From Isoetes taiwanensis (taxonomy: Eukaryota; Streptophyta; Lycopodiopsida; Isoetales; Isoetaceae), in contig JAJEKV010000021.1 in assembly GCA_021234155.1 (NCBI GenBank), positions 20,735,498-20,799,497 on the forward strand: a DNA stretch of 64,000 bases. Direction: 5' to 3'. The notes beneath the pieces are model-generated. The model saw nothing but the letters and a program-made list of their open reading frames with translations, was not told the origin of the DNA and ran no database searches. A program made the position numbers and the translations under genes. Every line of letters begins with the position of its first letter. Within the stretch, counting starts at the first letter, position 1. This document shows, piece by piece, positions 45,808-58,978 of this stretch.

Positions 45808-45965
45808 TCATATCCCTGATTTGAATAATGTTGGAGTCATTAATTTTGCTTCAAAACTCGGAGATGATGCCATGTGTTTCATAAGCAATTATTGTGCTAA
45901 AAAAAATTCTGATATAGAAGGAAGGCAACAATATGCTCAGATTTGTAGGAAGGAGAAATTAGGCC

Positions 45966-47459
45966 ATGGGAGCAGTACTAGAATTCATTCTGTTTTTGGC
46001 GCTAGCCCTTGCTTCTCTGGGGCTAATCCTTCTGAAATTCCGTCCTTCAACATCACTCCATCTTCCGCCAGGCCCTTCTGGATGGCCAATCCTTGGGACG
46101 TTTTTGGACATGCGGAAGATTTTTGACTCTGCTCATATACATGCTCTGGCGTCCAAATATGGTCCCGTGTTTACTCTGCAAATGGGTTCTGTGCCCATGA
46201 TTTTTATCACCGACTCATCGATTGCCCATGAAGCTTTTGTTGAGAAAGGTGCAGTTTTTGCTTCTAGACCCCTGGTGCCCAAGACGTCTATCATCAACAA
46301 CAACAGAAGGAACATAAATGCCTCGCCCTATGGACCCAGATGGAGAGCTTTGCGCAGAAACCTAGTATGTGGGGTTTTCAGCAGCTCGAGAATATCCTCC
46401 TATGCTGGCGTGAGGGATCGTGTTATTCAAGCTTTGTTGATCCGATTGAGAGACGAATCTGCCAAGGAAGGGGCTGTTTCCTTGCTGAAACATTGCAGGT
46501 TTGCCGTCTTTGAACTTCTTTCTTATGTTTGTTTTGGTAGGCAGTTAGAAGAGGCCAAAGTTAACTACATGGATGAGCTTCTCAAAGAAATATTCATTAG
46601 CCCTAGATTTTTTCTAGGGGATTTTCTGCCTTTTTTGCGTTTTCTGCCCGACAAGAAGTTAAAGAACAATTGCCATCTTGCAAAGAGGCAAAATGAGTTC
46701 TTCATTCCTCTGATTGAAGAGACTAAGAAGCTCACAGACGAGGGCAGAGTAGACCCTAATTGCTACCTGAATACTCTGTTGGCCATGAGGGCTGAGTGGA
46801 AAGAAGAAGAACTAAGTGAGAGAGATTTGGTAGTGCTCTGTTCTGAACTTCTAAATGCAGGAGTAGATACAACTGCAAATTGTCTAGAATGGTGTATGGC
46901 AAATGTAGTGAAGAATCCTGATATACAAGAAAAACTGATAGAAGAAATAAACAGAAACGTAGGGCAAAGGGCTGTGAAGGAAGAAGACATAGATAAGTTG
47001 CCATACCTGCAAGCTCTAGTAAAGGAGACTCTTAGAAGGCATCCTCCTGGAGATAGTACTCTTTTTCATTCTGTTACTCAACCATGTAAGCTTGCAGGTT
47101 ATGATATTCCTACAAATGCTTTCATTATGCTCCATACTTTTAGCATTGCTAATGATCCCAAAGTCTGGACTGAACCAGAAAAGTTTAGGCCTGAGAGATT
47201 TCTTGAGCATGATGTAGATATAACTGGGGCTAGAGATATTAGGTTGATCCCCTTCGGCGTCGGGCGCAGAATTTGTCCTGGCTGGGGCATTGCCTTGCTC
47301 CATGTTCATTTTATCCTCGCTCGCCTTGTGCAGACCTTTGAGTGGACTACTTCCAAGCCTGGTGAAGTTGTTGATATGTCTAAGAAGCTTGCATTGGCTA
47401 CGGCTATGAAGAATCCTTTGAAGGCTCGTATAATTGAAAGATTGCCTTCATCTTTATGA
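45966..47459 (+). CDS. Cytochrome P450, CYP77-like, intronless
   Basis: A complete 497-residue A-type plant P450, the usual length. The order is an N-terminal membrane anchor (residues about 5-24), the proline-rich hinge LPPGPSGWP (33-41), the I-helix oxygen-binding AGVDTT (298-303), the K-helix ETLR (354-357), PERF (409-412) and the haem loop FGVGRRICPG with the haem-binding Cys at 437. All catalytic landmarks are intact. Sequence style (YGPRWRALRRNLV, KLAGYDIP, PFGVGRRICPG) is closest to the CYP77 family in clan 71. Known members hydroxylate or epoxidise fatty acids for cutin at the ER membrane; this substrate is inferred. The ATG follows a non-coding leader with a TATA box 160 bp upstream. 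It has no introns and no nearby partner genes, and it is flanked by LINE insertions on both sides. A related clan-71 family such as CYP89 is the alternative. Confidence 0.93.
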   Translation: MGAVLEFILFLALALASLGLILLKFRPSTSLHLPPGPSGWPILGTFLDMRKIFDSAHIHALASKYGPVFTLQMGSVPMIFITDSSIAHEAFVEKGAVFASRPLVPKTSIINNNRRNINASPYGPRWRALRRNLVCGVFSSSRISSYAGVRDRVIQALLIRLRDESAKEGAVSLLKHCRFAVFELLSYVCFGRQLEEAKVNYMDELLKEIFISPRFFLGDFLPFLRFLPDKKLKNNCHLAKRQNEFFIPLIEETKKLTDEGRVDPNCYLNTLLAMRAEWKEEELSERDLVVLCSELLNAGVDTTANCLEWCMANVVKNPDIQEKLIEEINRNVGQRAVKEEDIDKLPYLQALVKETLRRHPPGDSTLFHSVTQPCKLAGYDIPTNAFIMLHTFSIANDPKVWTEPEKFRPERFLEHDVDITGARDIRLIPFGVGRRICPGWGIALLHVHFILARLVQTFEWTTSKPGEVVDMSKKLALATAMKNPLKARIIERLPSSL

Positions 47460-48409
47460 TCTTATAAGTATAGTGCTCTAGGAGATTGGGTGTTGCTTTG
47501 GAGAAGGAGCATTACGGAAGGTATTATATAGATTCTTAAGTATATGTATGATATTTTTAACTTCTGATCAGTATGGCCAACATCTCATTTGTGTTGGCCT
47601 GTCTTGGCTAATTGGGCTTTAGAAATTGCAAGGAACTAGTTACTAATTTTTTCCCTTTTCCATTTTCTGAGGTTCTAAGTGTCAAGGATGTTCAACATGG
47701 GTTTTAGAGACAAAATGCTAATACTTTTATTGCTTAACTGATAATATTATGGAAATGCAGGGGTCCAATATTATAACGTAGTCATCCCATAGTCCAATAC
47801 ACTAATGGAAGATATTCTTGAACAAAGGGGGCAAAGCACCTAAGATTTGAGAGAAAAGAAAAGAACCGAAAAGCAGCAGGGCAAAGCCACCTTAATTCGA
47901 TCATTTGTGGTGCCATCAGGGCAAAACCACTTTAATTAAGGGCAAAGCCACCTTAATTCGATCATTTGTAGTGCCATCCCACTAAAGCCGAATAGGAGCA
48001 TTCTTTAAATTTTGTGGCTAAACATTTTGTGGTCCTATTTCATCAAATATATTGACGAGTGAATTGGAGTTCTCATTGATCTCTAAACACTGGATAGAAG
48101 ACTTGTAGAAAAAAGGGGATAAAAAGCTATATAGCCCCATATAAAAAATATGCTCTGAAACTAGAAATCATCAAGAGCATAAGAATCGAACATGGCTCGT
48201 GGGAATCTAGTGGTTAGCCCATCGGTGCCTTATAAGGCCATCTAATGAAACAGAAACTTTTGACTCCACGCATTCCAACTAGTATGGTCATGATGAAGAT
48301 CATATAGACAACCGTGGTAAAACTGGGGGAAGGAAGGAATGACATGTTACTAAGGCTTTGTGCAAAATGAAAAATGTGCCAGACAATGTTATAGACCCAA
48401 ATATAAGAG
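47460..48409. other. P450 3' flank with a ~65-bp doublet
   Basis: GCAAAGCCACCTTAATTCGATC recurs twice at about 47,882-48,000, with the related GCAAAACCACTTTAATTAAG between the two copies. No gene is seen. Its right end meets the (AGAAT)n tail of the LINE. Confidence 0.5.
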
Positions 48410-48639
48410 AATAGAATAGAATATGATTTTATCGTCCACGGAGACCAACTGGCCTATGGGACCCAAGTACAAAGAGAGAGCAGCAGGCGTATTACTACCA
48501 GGATTAAAAACCCCGCCGAAGGGTTTGGAGGAAAAACCTTAGTAGCAATAAGGATCTGACGACATCTTTGCCTGATTATATATATAATCACAAGTCTGGT
48601 GAGGTTAATATCGGACGGGGGCATAAGCGAGTCATCCAT

Positions 48640-51600
48640 TATCCATTACCTCCCAGTCACGATCCCAACAAACCCTCTGGGGCCCGTGCTTTCGGTAGCT
48701 CATGCGCGGGGCACGATGGGGCACAACTAGCAGAGCATCACAGAGCCCGGATATGCTCAAATGCCGGACAGGCACGAAGGCGTGACTTTCATCCTCAATG
48801 GGCGCCATTGACAACAGCGGCCGGACTCTGTCCTCACGCGGCTCGAATCCATCTCCCCTGTCTCAATGCGGAGGTGGTGTGCACTGTCGCGAATGGAAGC
48901 AATCACCTGCGTTTTTCATGGGTAGATGGGTGCGCGGTAGTGGTGTGGGCCCCTCGTGAGCATGGGATTAACTGCTTTGTCGATAATTTGCCACCTTGAC
49001 ATGTAGCGGGGACCTCTGCATCCCAAAGCTTGGCCATGAAGCAAGCATCAAATCTTGCTTCAAAGGCGTAGCGTTCCGGCGTATACCTTTGGTCCACATC
49101 GTATTGCACGCACATTCCATCGCGAGAACCCGGGCTTGCTTGTCTTTCAGCCCGGGCTTTGAGTATTTTAGGCCATCGCCAACTTGCCAAAGCAAGGTTG
49201 GGCGGCGGGCTTCATCCATAGCCACCACCTTACGGAAGTAAATAATGTGACGTTCAGTATGACCCCTCGTAATGGAAGGAAGCTTTGTCTCTGGAGCAAG
49301 ATGCGATATGGGGCCCGTGGATTTCCTCCCGGTGCCGGGCCAAGAAGGCCTTACGTGCACTGCTCTAGATCGTTCCAAGTGGTGAGGGATATCTTTGGTC
49401 CCCCACTTACGCCCCATAGAGGAGGACCGGTTCAACCAAGGCCACTGAACAAGTGTGCACTGGTGACCCCATGCATCTGACTACGCCTTGTGGTGTTGTT
49501 GTTTTGCATTGCATCTGAGGGGCTTTCCGACTGCGGTGACCCGTAAACGATGGATGCATCCGGTGTGGTAGTAGAAAACTCAATGCCCAAATACTTATAA
49601 AGAGAGCCACCTCCACTACACGCCTTTTGGTAAGTGAATGAGGGAAAGCGTGGGTGCGGGATGATGGGACCAGCCGGCACCCTGCGTCTTGGCCAAGTTA
49701 ACTCTCATGCCGGTGAATTTGCGAGAAAAAGTGTCCAGAAGCATCCGGTGGCGTTGCATGTCCCTACGGGGTATATGCGAGCGAGTCAACATCATCGGCA
49801 TATATGCGTTGCGGATTATGTGGTGCATCAGTGAGTGCCTCCCCTCCCCCCCTCCCCATGCTCGGGCTAGCCATTCTTCTAGGCTGGTCAATGTACAAGC
49901 CGAAAGGCTGTCGGGGATAGAGGGCACCCTGGCGCCCCAATGCTACTAACAACGGGCTCCCCCCGACGGTGTGAGAGCGGCCCGGGCAAGCCCCATTATG
50001 ATGCATATAGCGTACGCAGAAGTCGGCCAGGGGGTCCCCGGTGTCTCAATCGTCCCACAACTTATCAGGGGCAGCGTGTCAAAAGCCTTTGCGAAATCCA
50101 CAAAACAACGATCTGAGTTCCGGCGTTGATTCCGGCTATCCTCTATCCTCCGGTGGTCGGCAGAGTGAAGATATGGTCAATAGTAGAATGGGGGCGGAAG
50201 TGATGCACTGCGTGAGAGCCCGCATTTCTCCATCCCTCGCCCAAAGTGTCGGTCATTTGCTCAAGAATCGGCAAGCAACTTGGCAAAGCGAAGCCCGACC
50301 ATAATGGTACGATAGTTGGTCACGTGGGGGGTCCCTGCTTTGTATATGGGCACAACTCTCTTGGTAGTCGGTCGGGGGGAGCCTTCTTGCAATGCCACGT
50401 TGAAGAGTCTTTGAGAACCGGCACCATTGGGGGCCCGCCCCACTTGAGAAGCTCGCCTGCATACCATCCAAATCTGGCTGCCTTCCCATTAGCGGCGTTG
50501 CGGTCTATGACATCCCAACCGGTAATGACCGGTGCTAGGTGCAATGCGGAGAATCTTGCTTGCGGCTTCCCATTGGGTCATACAAGTGCTTTGCAAAGTA
50601 TCTCACCCATTGTTCGAGGGGTAATATTTCACGTGAAAGTGCGGGGTTACTCAAGACCTTTCTCGAAGGCCCTAGGGTGGCGGTCTAGTAGACCAAACAT
50701 CATTCTTTGGTGCTCCAAGGTACGGCTTTCTTGGTCTTGAGGAAAGGGCGGTATTGACGGACGGACTGCATGGCGAATGGTGGGGTCGGCACTTGGCGGA
50801 GCCATCGTTTCAACTCAGGCATTCGTCATCGAACCCGGTGATTGCGGGGAAGGTGGTTGCAGCCCACGTGGATCGTCGGCGGCCTCTCCCAAAGCATCTA
50901 TCCCCTACCCTCGAGAAGAAGAGCTGGTTTGGTTGGGCCGTCTATTGTTGAAGTGTGGGGAGGCTGCGGCCTCCCGGACTCATGCTCAAGCATCCCTCGC
51001 ATAGACCGCCAAGCATGATCATAGTCCAGGCCTTAACCGTGGTACATGGGGTGTTGGGGCAATGGGTGCTTTCGGTTGGCTGCCAATCTATCTGCAAGAG
51101 AAGGGGTGATGGTGAGTCTACTTCCTCGTCCGGCCACTCATTTCTTAGGCAGTGATCAAGTGTAGGCATTGCTCGTCGTCCGCTGCGTAATCCACCACAC
51201 TGGTGCCACCCCCTGGTTCTCTTGTCTACAAGTGCGGCGGTTTGGAGGGGCGGCCTTGTGCTAGCCCATTGCAAATGACCAAGTCAAAGATCTTGCCCGG
51301 CAGCGACCATACTGCAGGTCCGTGTCACACGGGCTGTCATCGGCGCCTTGGCCAAACCATCTCTGCGGGGTCCATTTGCAACACATCCTCAGCTAGATGT
51401 GCGAATTTTGGGATCTGCTTCGCCCCTGGCGGCGCATTGAAATCTCAAACAACGTGACCTTGCCCAATTATGCATACTTGTTGTATGTCATCATATAGAT
51501 CGACATAGGGCTCTTGCGCCATCCACATCAAGTGCGTGTGGTAAAGTTGCTCTCGGCATGTGGGAAGTAGCAAGCCGCCACAAAAGAGGGCTGCCATCGC

Positions 51601-51935
51601 TGTTCTGCACTTTTCGTACCCACAGGTATCTGTTGTGCACAATGCGCCTTGCCTTGGAGAGGCCGATTGGGCTAAAGGCAATACGGTAGTAACCGCCCAA
51701 TTCCTCCAGGTGTCCTCGTTTCCCGATGCACTCTCATTGAAGGCGGAGTGCTGGCCCGGTATCTGGCAAATCGGGTAGCTTTGTGACCAACATGTTCCCA
51801 TGTTTCCATGAGGGAAGATAAGGTCCATGTCCATGGCGGCCAATTGAGACCGTCCCCTTACGCCGCCATGGGAAGCCACGGCAATTCGGGATACCCTTGG
51901 CGAGGCCACGATCCCTATTTAGTGGCGGCATCGCC
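48640..51935 (-). pseudogene. LINE ORF2: endonuclease, reverse transcriptase, zinc finger (broken)
   Basis: Domain pieces appear in order on the minus strand but in shifting frames. The endonuclease core has DFNAPPGA at about 51,421-51,444 and the later SVVDYAA word near 51,200. RT motif 0/1 is VVPIYKAGTP...NYRTIMVG at about 50,290-50,350. RT motif A is FVDFAKAFDT at about 50,076-50,106. RT motif C is YADD at 49,791-49,802. The post-RT region (RHIIYFRKVVAMDEARRP) lies near 49,200-49,260 and the IEDESHAF zinc-finger end near 48,780-48,800. Indels and stops divide them, so no protein is made. The intact protein would nick DNA and copy its RNA at the nick. Confidence 0.82.
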
Positions 51936-52479
51936 GTGTAGTGGTGGTCGGGGAGGCGGAAGATGTGGATGCTGTGCGGTGGGGCCCTCGAGAGGGACTC
52001 GAGGGGCGGAGTGCTGCATCCCTGTTTGGCTGCTGAATTCCCGCATCCTTTCTGGACCAGCCCGGCGCCCCTCCATGTCCGTGGCGGTCCCTAACTTTGG
52101 CCAGCTCGCCCGGGTCTCTTCTTGTCTTTGGGTCAAGTCGATCAACATCTGAGCCGTCCCCTTCAACCCGCCCACGGCGGGATGGCCACCCGCTCGACAT
52201 GCTCTCAAGCGTGAAGATGACCCACCGAGGCGTCAGGGCTGAATTCCATGGCGACTTCGCCTTTACAATGGTCACAGGTCTTTGGGAACATCATCCGGTC
52301 CAAGATCACGTATGCAGGTCGGGAAGTGAGATGTTCTCCCGACTCCTCCGTCGGGCCCTCGCACTACCACATTGCGGCTCCTGGCGTCTGTTCACGGAGT
52401 TGGGGGGCGCACGGTGTTGGTTGAGGTGGGTGAGGCATAGTATTGGTGGGCCGGGGGTGGTGGCGGCGGCGTGATCCGA

Positions 52480-53390
52480 TATGTCGCGGCGGGTGTTCGG
52501 TTGGCGCCACGTAGGTTGGTGGGTTCGCGGGGTTGGTGTGTTCTTTCTTTGTGGTTTACGTTCTCCGAGTCACGGAGCTCGGCTCTTGCGGGACATTGTC
52601 ATGTCTTGCCATCTCCGCGATGCAATGGCGGAGTTGCTCATGTGCCTCGACATGGAGGCCCTTGCCTTCTTGGCAACGGCCGCTCGAAGCTCTGTAGCTC
52701 CGATCTCGTGCTAAATCCTTGCTCGAAATTTCGGTTCTGCTGGCTAGCTTCAAAAGCGGCTTGGATTCCCTTGTCTCCCGGTGGCGGCCTCCTCAGCCTC
52801 GGCGGGGAGGGCGGCTGTGCTCTAAATCCGTGGCCTTAGCCTCCTCAACCTCGGCACGGATCGAGACGAGGGTTCTGAGTGCCTCTGCTCTACCGGTTCG
52901 TCTGCGTCCGGCTTCCATAGCTGCCAACACGGTGTCTGCGCCCCCTCATATCTGCAAGCTCCTGCCGGTATTTGCGTCTTTCAACTGCCAGCTTGGCCGG
53001 GTGGCGTCGCACGTAAATGCGATCCTCCAATTACGTGATTGCGTCGTTTTTAACCAAGCACTGCGCAACATCGAGATGTTATGTTCTCCACCTCTGTCGG
53101 GAGGCGCGGCGGTGCTTGTTAACCTCAACCCTCGCTGGATGCGGCTCAAAGGTTATTTGGCGGATTACTGTGGCCCGCTGTCAGGGAGCGGCGGAGGCCT
53201 TGGCTCGGGCCTCCCTCTTCATGGAAGGCGTCTCTACCTCGCGAGGCCTCGGTCTTCCCAGGAGGGCTCGGCTGCATGGGGTCAACCGCCCGGTTGGTGT
53301 GTTTGGGCCTTCCCGGGATGGGTTCTTTGTGGTGCGAGGTAGCTCACCAACCAAGTGTGGGTCCACACATGGGGCTGTGTCTGTGGCCAT
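52480..53390 (-). pseudogene. LINE ORF1-like gag remnant
   Basis: Minus-strand frames upstream of the endonuclease are rich in Arg, Ala and Glu, with coiled-coil-like stretches (HVEAHEQLRHCIAEMARH near 52,630; VSIRAEVEEAKATDLEHS near 52,840). There is no zinc knuckle or recognised domain; position and composition suggest ORF1. Confidence 0.45.
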
Positions 53391-56067
53391 GGGCAGGGTA
53401 TGACTTGGGCCATGGCAGTCAAAGCGGGGGTTTAGGTAGGCTATGGCGGGGGCTTATCGGTCTAGCGAACTAGGGGCTAGGTGTGGCGGTGGTGGCGTGG
53501 CACAGCTAGGCAAGGCCAAGAGGCAGTTGGTTGGGCTATGGCAATGTCAGGTAGATGTTGGAGCCTAGCTCAACATTAATTTGTATGCTCTGACTGCCCA
53601 AATTAGGGTTGGGAGCAAAGGGGCTGAAAGGGGGCAAAAAGGGAAAGTGGCTAATAGACTCCTGGATATCTAGTGTGTACCGGCTGCCACCAAAACCCTA
53701 GCATACAGCCGTTGAACAAAATAGAGTGCAAGGAAAACCCTCTTCATAAAAATGTGAAAGCCTGCTCTGTATTTTAACTTCCAGCTTGCTTGACAGATTG
53801 CCAGTGCTCACATCTGCTAATGCCATTAGTTGACGACTGGTTAGACGAATCCCTAGCCTATGTATATCAGAAACCTAGAATCCATCTTTCGAAACCCTAG
53901 AATCCATCTTTCGAAACCCTAGAATCCATCTTAGCTGTTCAAATCTTAGCCATTAGTCACAAGATACCCAAAAATAAAAAATCCACATTGTATAAGCTAA
54001 AGCTTTAACGTCTCCCAAATTTTCACAATTTACATGCATCTTCATTTCTTCTTCGTATGGATATGCTCCATCCTTTTAACACTTATGTCTTTTTATCGTA
54101 GAACCAATTTACCTCTCTCTTCTTTGCAAGTCGCCATCCTTAGCTTTTTTCTTTTTCCAAGTGGTCATAAGACTATAAGAGGTAAAGTATGTCACACATG
54201 CGCATGCAACAAAGCTTTTGTTTAGGAAGTAGCAAGTGGCAACTTGCATGTAACGAGGACATGCCTTTTCCAAAAATGCAACAAGGCCAATGCAACCTCA
54301 AATTTAAAGTACCAATATGAAATTTCTCTTTTCCATATGTTAACATTTCTAACAAATAAATGTTTTTGTTATTTTTACTTTAATAAAAAAACCCAGGTTG
54401 CGAGGGCCTATGCAGGTTTAACTTCTCCTAGACTATCTCAAGAATTTAAACCAAAAGTTTACCGCAAGGGGTGCAGGACCTTGCTGTAACGCACAGGCCC
54501 TGCCTTCCCCATGCCTATAAATATTTCACTAAATATAAGAATTTCCACTACTTTCATTATGCAAAATAACTTACAGCATTGTTTTCACCGTGTGGATAAT
54601 GTGGACACAATTGTACAACAACCTGAAAATTATTGTCAGCTGGATTTCATAGAGCAATTCTCCATACGCTTGTCCTTTGCATATGTGCTTTCCTGCAAAG
54701 CCATTGCTGCAGAAAGTAATATTCAGGTCCATTCAGCTCCTACATCACTGATCTTAGGGTATATATCACATCCTTTAGGTTGTATAACAGTCTAGGAAAC
54801 TGATTTTGTTTCGAATTTCACAAGGCCGCCATCATTACAGATGTGTTAACTATTTTTCTTTGAGATCATGTCTCACTGATGTATCAGGAAACAGCAAATG
54901 CATTTTTAGACAAATGTCAAATTCTACTATAAATAGTAGCATGAAATCCTTTGTGATATTTGACCAATACCAGCTCTTTTATCCATTTGTTACTAACATC
55001 ATAATCATCCATTTTGGAATTCTTTTCCTCATCCTGTATTTTAACCAACACAAGGATTAGTATTATCAAGTTTAAGTTTTAATGTCCAAAATTAAAACCT
55101 TAGTCCTGGTTTCTAGTATAACTAGAAAAACTGAATTTAGAAAAAAAAAACCTTTTAAATCGTCACCGGACTTCCATCCTTAATACTCTTTGCAAGAATA
55201 TCAAGTTCGCAATTAGCAGCCAAGAAAACATACTGGTAATATTTTCCTGGCCAAGACTAGGCTTATTTGTTTAAGATATCAAATACTTCAAATCATATTC
55301 TATGCCAATATTCTTTTTTCTGGAGACAATAAGTAAAAAGCTTATATTCCATATCTTTCAATATTGTGCGGATACTTCTTTTTCCGAAAGAATAAGCCAC
55401 AAACTTGTATTCCATATGTTGCACTATAAAGAGCATTACAGCATAGCAGATCATTTATTTTCTGCATACATCTCTTACATTTGCCATAGGCATCTAAATA
55501 CATTTTCGTCGTAAAGCATCATGTCATTTAGAACATTCTTACTTGAAGTCTTGTAAATACCTCCAACCATAAGCTTGAGAGAAAATAGAGAAATTCACCA
55601 AAGCATGGAGCAAGAAACCTGGTTACCTGCAGTGAACCAGCCAAAAATTAGCCTAAGAAGGGTAATTATGACAGCACTAACAGGTAAGCTATAGGTTATC
55701 TTGGGTTATCCCCTTCACCATGCATAAAAGGCAACATGAACATGCAAAATTAATAAGAAAACCATCAGATCTGGTCATACGCAGTACCATCTAGCTGCAT
55801 GTCAGTCTATAATCAAATATGGCTATTTATGCAGAATTCAAAGCCTTTTGCGCTGCCTAAACTTCAGGGAATAATTTAGCCTTGTAGATCTTTGTAGATC
55901 TGGTTCTAAGAGCCCCTTAGTTAAGCTAAAGCTCAAAAACATCAAACCTTGGAAGTCCCTGAGGTATTAAACCAATTCTAGATCAAATGGATCTAAGGTT
56001 GATTTCTTCATATAAATACTAAGAGCAAGCAGCATTTTTCAATACATTATATCACAAACCCAATTAT

Positions 56068-56069
56068 AT
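56068..56069. other. Empty site of the 4.9-kb Helitron
   Basis: The A|T junction in CAATTATA|TAGTTGCAGC in copy A equals the joined flanks of the Helitron at 58,967 and 63,872. Confidence 0.93.
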
Positions 56070-56071
56070 AG

Positions 56072-56536
56072 TTGCAGCATATCATCCTGCACACCATCAT
56101 TAGTTCAAGAGCAAAAGATCCCAAGGTAATAAGACTTGCAGATCTAGTTTTAAAAGCCCTCTTAGCTAAGCTTAAAGCTCAGAAGCAACAAATATTGGAA
56201 GTCCCTACAATGTTAACCATTTTCCAGCAAGCAATACTCTTATCAAATGAATCTGAGGAAGCAATGTTAACCATTTTCCAGCAAGTATTGGAAGTCCCTA
56301 TAATGTTAACAATTTTCCAGCAAGCAATACTCTATCAAATACTCTATCAAATGATTTTCCAGCAAGCAATACTCTATCAAATACTCTATCAAATGAATCT
56401 GAGGTTTATTTTCTTAATATCAAAACTAAGAGCAAAGGCCAAAGCATTTTCAAGCATATTACAACAAAAACCCAGTTATAGAGGTGTAGCATCTGCAAAT
56501 AGCATTATGAAATCAATAATCCTAAATAGAACCTGA
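56072..56536 (+). repeat. Internal short tandem repeats in copy A
   Basis: A 154-codon frame is produced by repeats of ATTTTCCAGCAAGCAATACTC, TTGGAAGTCCCTA and ATGTTAACCATT words. The segment also resembles the preceding 55,895-56,040 region (GATCT.GTT.TAA.AGCCC...AGCTAAAGCTCA), so it is an older nested duplication. The frame has no domain, and I regard it as repeat-derived and not a gene. Confidence 0.6.
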
Positions 56537-58978
56537 TTGTATTGCGCTCCAGGGATAACTCCAGTTGACTCATTTGTTCATGGCCAGCATAAGCCTCGTT
56601 GCCTTCTTAATCTTCCAGGCCATAGCTCTAAAATCTCTGAATCGTTGTTGGCAGAATGATCAAACCGACCATGCCGTTGAACAAAATAGAGTGCAAGGAA
56701 AACCCTCTTCATAAAAATGTGAAAGCCTGCTCTGTATTTTAACTTCCAGCTTGCTTGACAGATTGCCAGTGCTCACATCTGCTAATGCCATTAGTTGACG
56801 GCTGGTTAGACGAATCCCTAGCCTATGTATATCAGAAACCTAGAATCCATCTTTCGAAACCCTAGAATCCATCTTTCGAAACCCTAGAATCCATCTTAGC
56901 TGTTCAAATCTTAGCCATTAGTCACAAGATACCCAAAAATAAAAAATCCACATTGTATAAGCTAAAGCTTTAACGTCTTCAAATTTTCACAATTTACATG
57001 CATCTTCATTTCTTCTTCGTATGGATATGCTCCCATCCTTTTAACACTTATGTCTTTTTATCGTAGAACCAATTTACCTCTCTCTTCTTTGCAAGTCGCC
57101 AGCGCATGCAACAAAGCTTTTGCTTAGGAAGTAGCAAGTGGCAACTTGCATGTAACGAGGACATGCCTTTTCCAAAAATGCAACAAGGCCAATGCAACCT
57201 CAAATTTAAAGTACCAATATGAAATTTCTCTTTTCCATATGTTAACATTTCTAACAAATAAATGTTTTTGTTATTTTTACTTTAATAAAAAAACCCAGGT
57301 TGCGAGGGCCTATGCAGGTTTAACTTCTCCTAGACTATCTCAAGAATTTAAACCAAAAGTTTACCGCAAGGGGTGCAGGACCTTGCTGTAACGCACAGGC
57401 CCTGCCTTCCCCATGCCTATAAATATTTCACTAAATATAAGAATTTCCACTACTTTCATTATGCAAAATAACTTACAGCATTGTTTTCACCGTGTGGATA
57501 ATGTGGACACAATTGTACAACAACCTGAAAATTATTGTCAGCTGGATTTCATAGAGCAATTCTCCATACGCTTGTCCTTTGCATATGTGCTTTCCTGCAA
57601 AGCCATTGCTGCAGAAAGTAATATTCAGGTCCATTTAGCTCCTACATCACTGATCTTAGGGTATATATCACATCCTTTAGGTTGTATAACAGTCTAGGAA
57701 ACTGATTTTGTTTCGAATTTCACAAGGCCGCCATCATTACAGATGTGTTAACTATTTTTCTTTGAGATCATGTCTCACTGATGTATCAGGAAACAGCAAA
57801 TGCATTTTTAGACAAATGTCAAATTCTACTATAATAGTAGCATGGAATCACTGTGATATTTGACCAATACCAGCTCTTTTATCCATTTGTTACTAACATC
57901 ATAATCATCCATTTTGGAATTCTTTTCCTCATCCTGTATTTTAACCAACACAAGGATTAGTATTATCAAGTTTAAGTTTTACCTGTCAAAATTAAAACCT
58001 TAGTCCTGGTTTCTAGTATAACTAGAAAACTGAATTTAGAAAAAAAACCTTGTAAATCTGTCACCAGACTTCCATCCTTAATACTCTTTGCAAGAATATC
58101 AAGTCTGCAATTAGCAGCCCAAGAAAACATACAGGTCATATTTTCCTGGCCAAGACTAGGCTTATTTGTTTAAGATATCAAATACTTCAAATCATATTCT
58201 ATGCCAATATTCTTTTTTCTGGAGACAATAAGTAAAAAGCTTATATTCCATATCTTTCAATATTGTGCGAATACTTCTTTTTCCGAAAGAATAAGCCACA
58301 AACTTGTATTCCATATGTTGCACTATAAAGAGCATTACAGCATAGCAGATCATTTATTTTCTGCATACATCTCTTACATTTGCCATAGGCATCTAAATAC
58401 ATTTTCGTTGTAAAGCATCATGTCATTTAGAACATTCTTACTTGAAGTCTTGTAAATACCTCCAACCATAAGCTTGAGAGAAAATAGAGAAATTCACCAA
58501 AGCATGGAGCAAGAAACCTGGTTACCTGCAGTGAATCAGCCAAAAATTAGCCTAAGAAGGGTAATTATGACAGCACTAACAGGTAAGCTATAGGTTATCT
58601 TGGGTTATCCCCTTCACCATGCATAAAAGGCAACATGAACATGCAAAATTAATAAGAAAACCATCAGATCTGGTCATACGCAGTACCATCTAGCTGCATG
58701 TCAGTCTATAATCAAATATGGCTATTTATGCAGAATTCAAAGCCTTTTGCGCTGCCTAAACTTTAGGGAATAATTTAGCCTTGTAGATCTTTGTAGATCT
58801 AGTTCTAAGAGCCCCTTAGTTAAGCTAAAGCTCAAAAACATCAAACCTTGGAAGTCCCTAAGGTATTAAACCAATTCTAGATCAAATGGATCTAAGGTTG
58901 ATTTCTTCATATAAAAAATAAGAGCAAGCAGCATTTTTCAATACATTATATCACAAACCCAATTATACTAGTTATGGT

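Larger units (their letters stand above)
48410..53500 (-). mobile_element. Near full-length degenerate LINE (non-LTR retrotransposon)
   Basis: Read on the minus strand from about 53.4 kb: a gag-like ORF1 region, an endonuclease, reverse transcriptase, a post-RT domain, a zinc-finger end, a 3' UTR with TGGGTCCCATAGGCC, and a pentanucleotide tail (ATTCT)n at 48,410. GC content is far higher than in the flanks. The order and the absence of LTRs identify a LINE of the same family as 23,723-24,676. The exact 5' end is unclear, somewhere between 53,400 and 53,708, and no target duplication was found. Confidence 0.85.

Noticed and set aside
48568-53403. Plus-strand frames in the GC-rich block as genes
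   Set aside because: They are shadows of the minus-strand LINE, where recognised motifs (YADD, FVDFAKAFD, DFNA) lie in order.
56072-56536. 154-codon open frame as a gene
   Set aside because: It is made of short tandem repeats and its codons repeat with them; no domain or signal is present.
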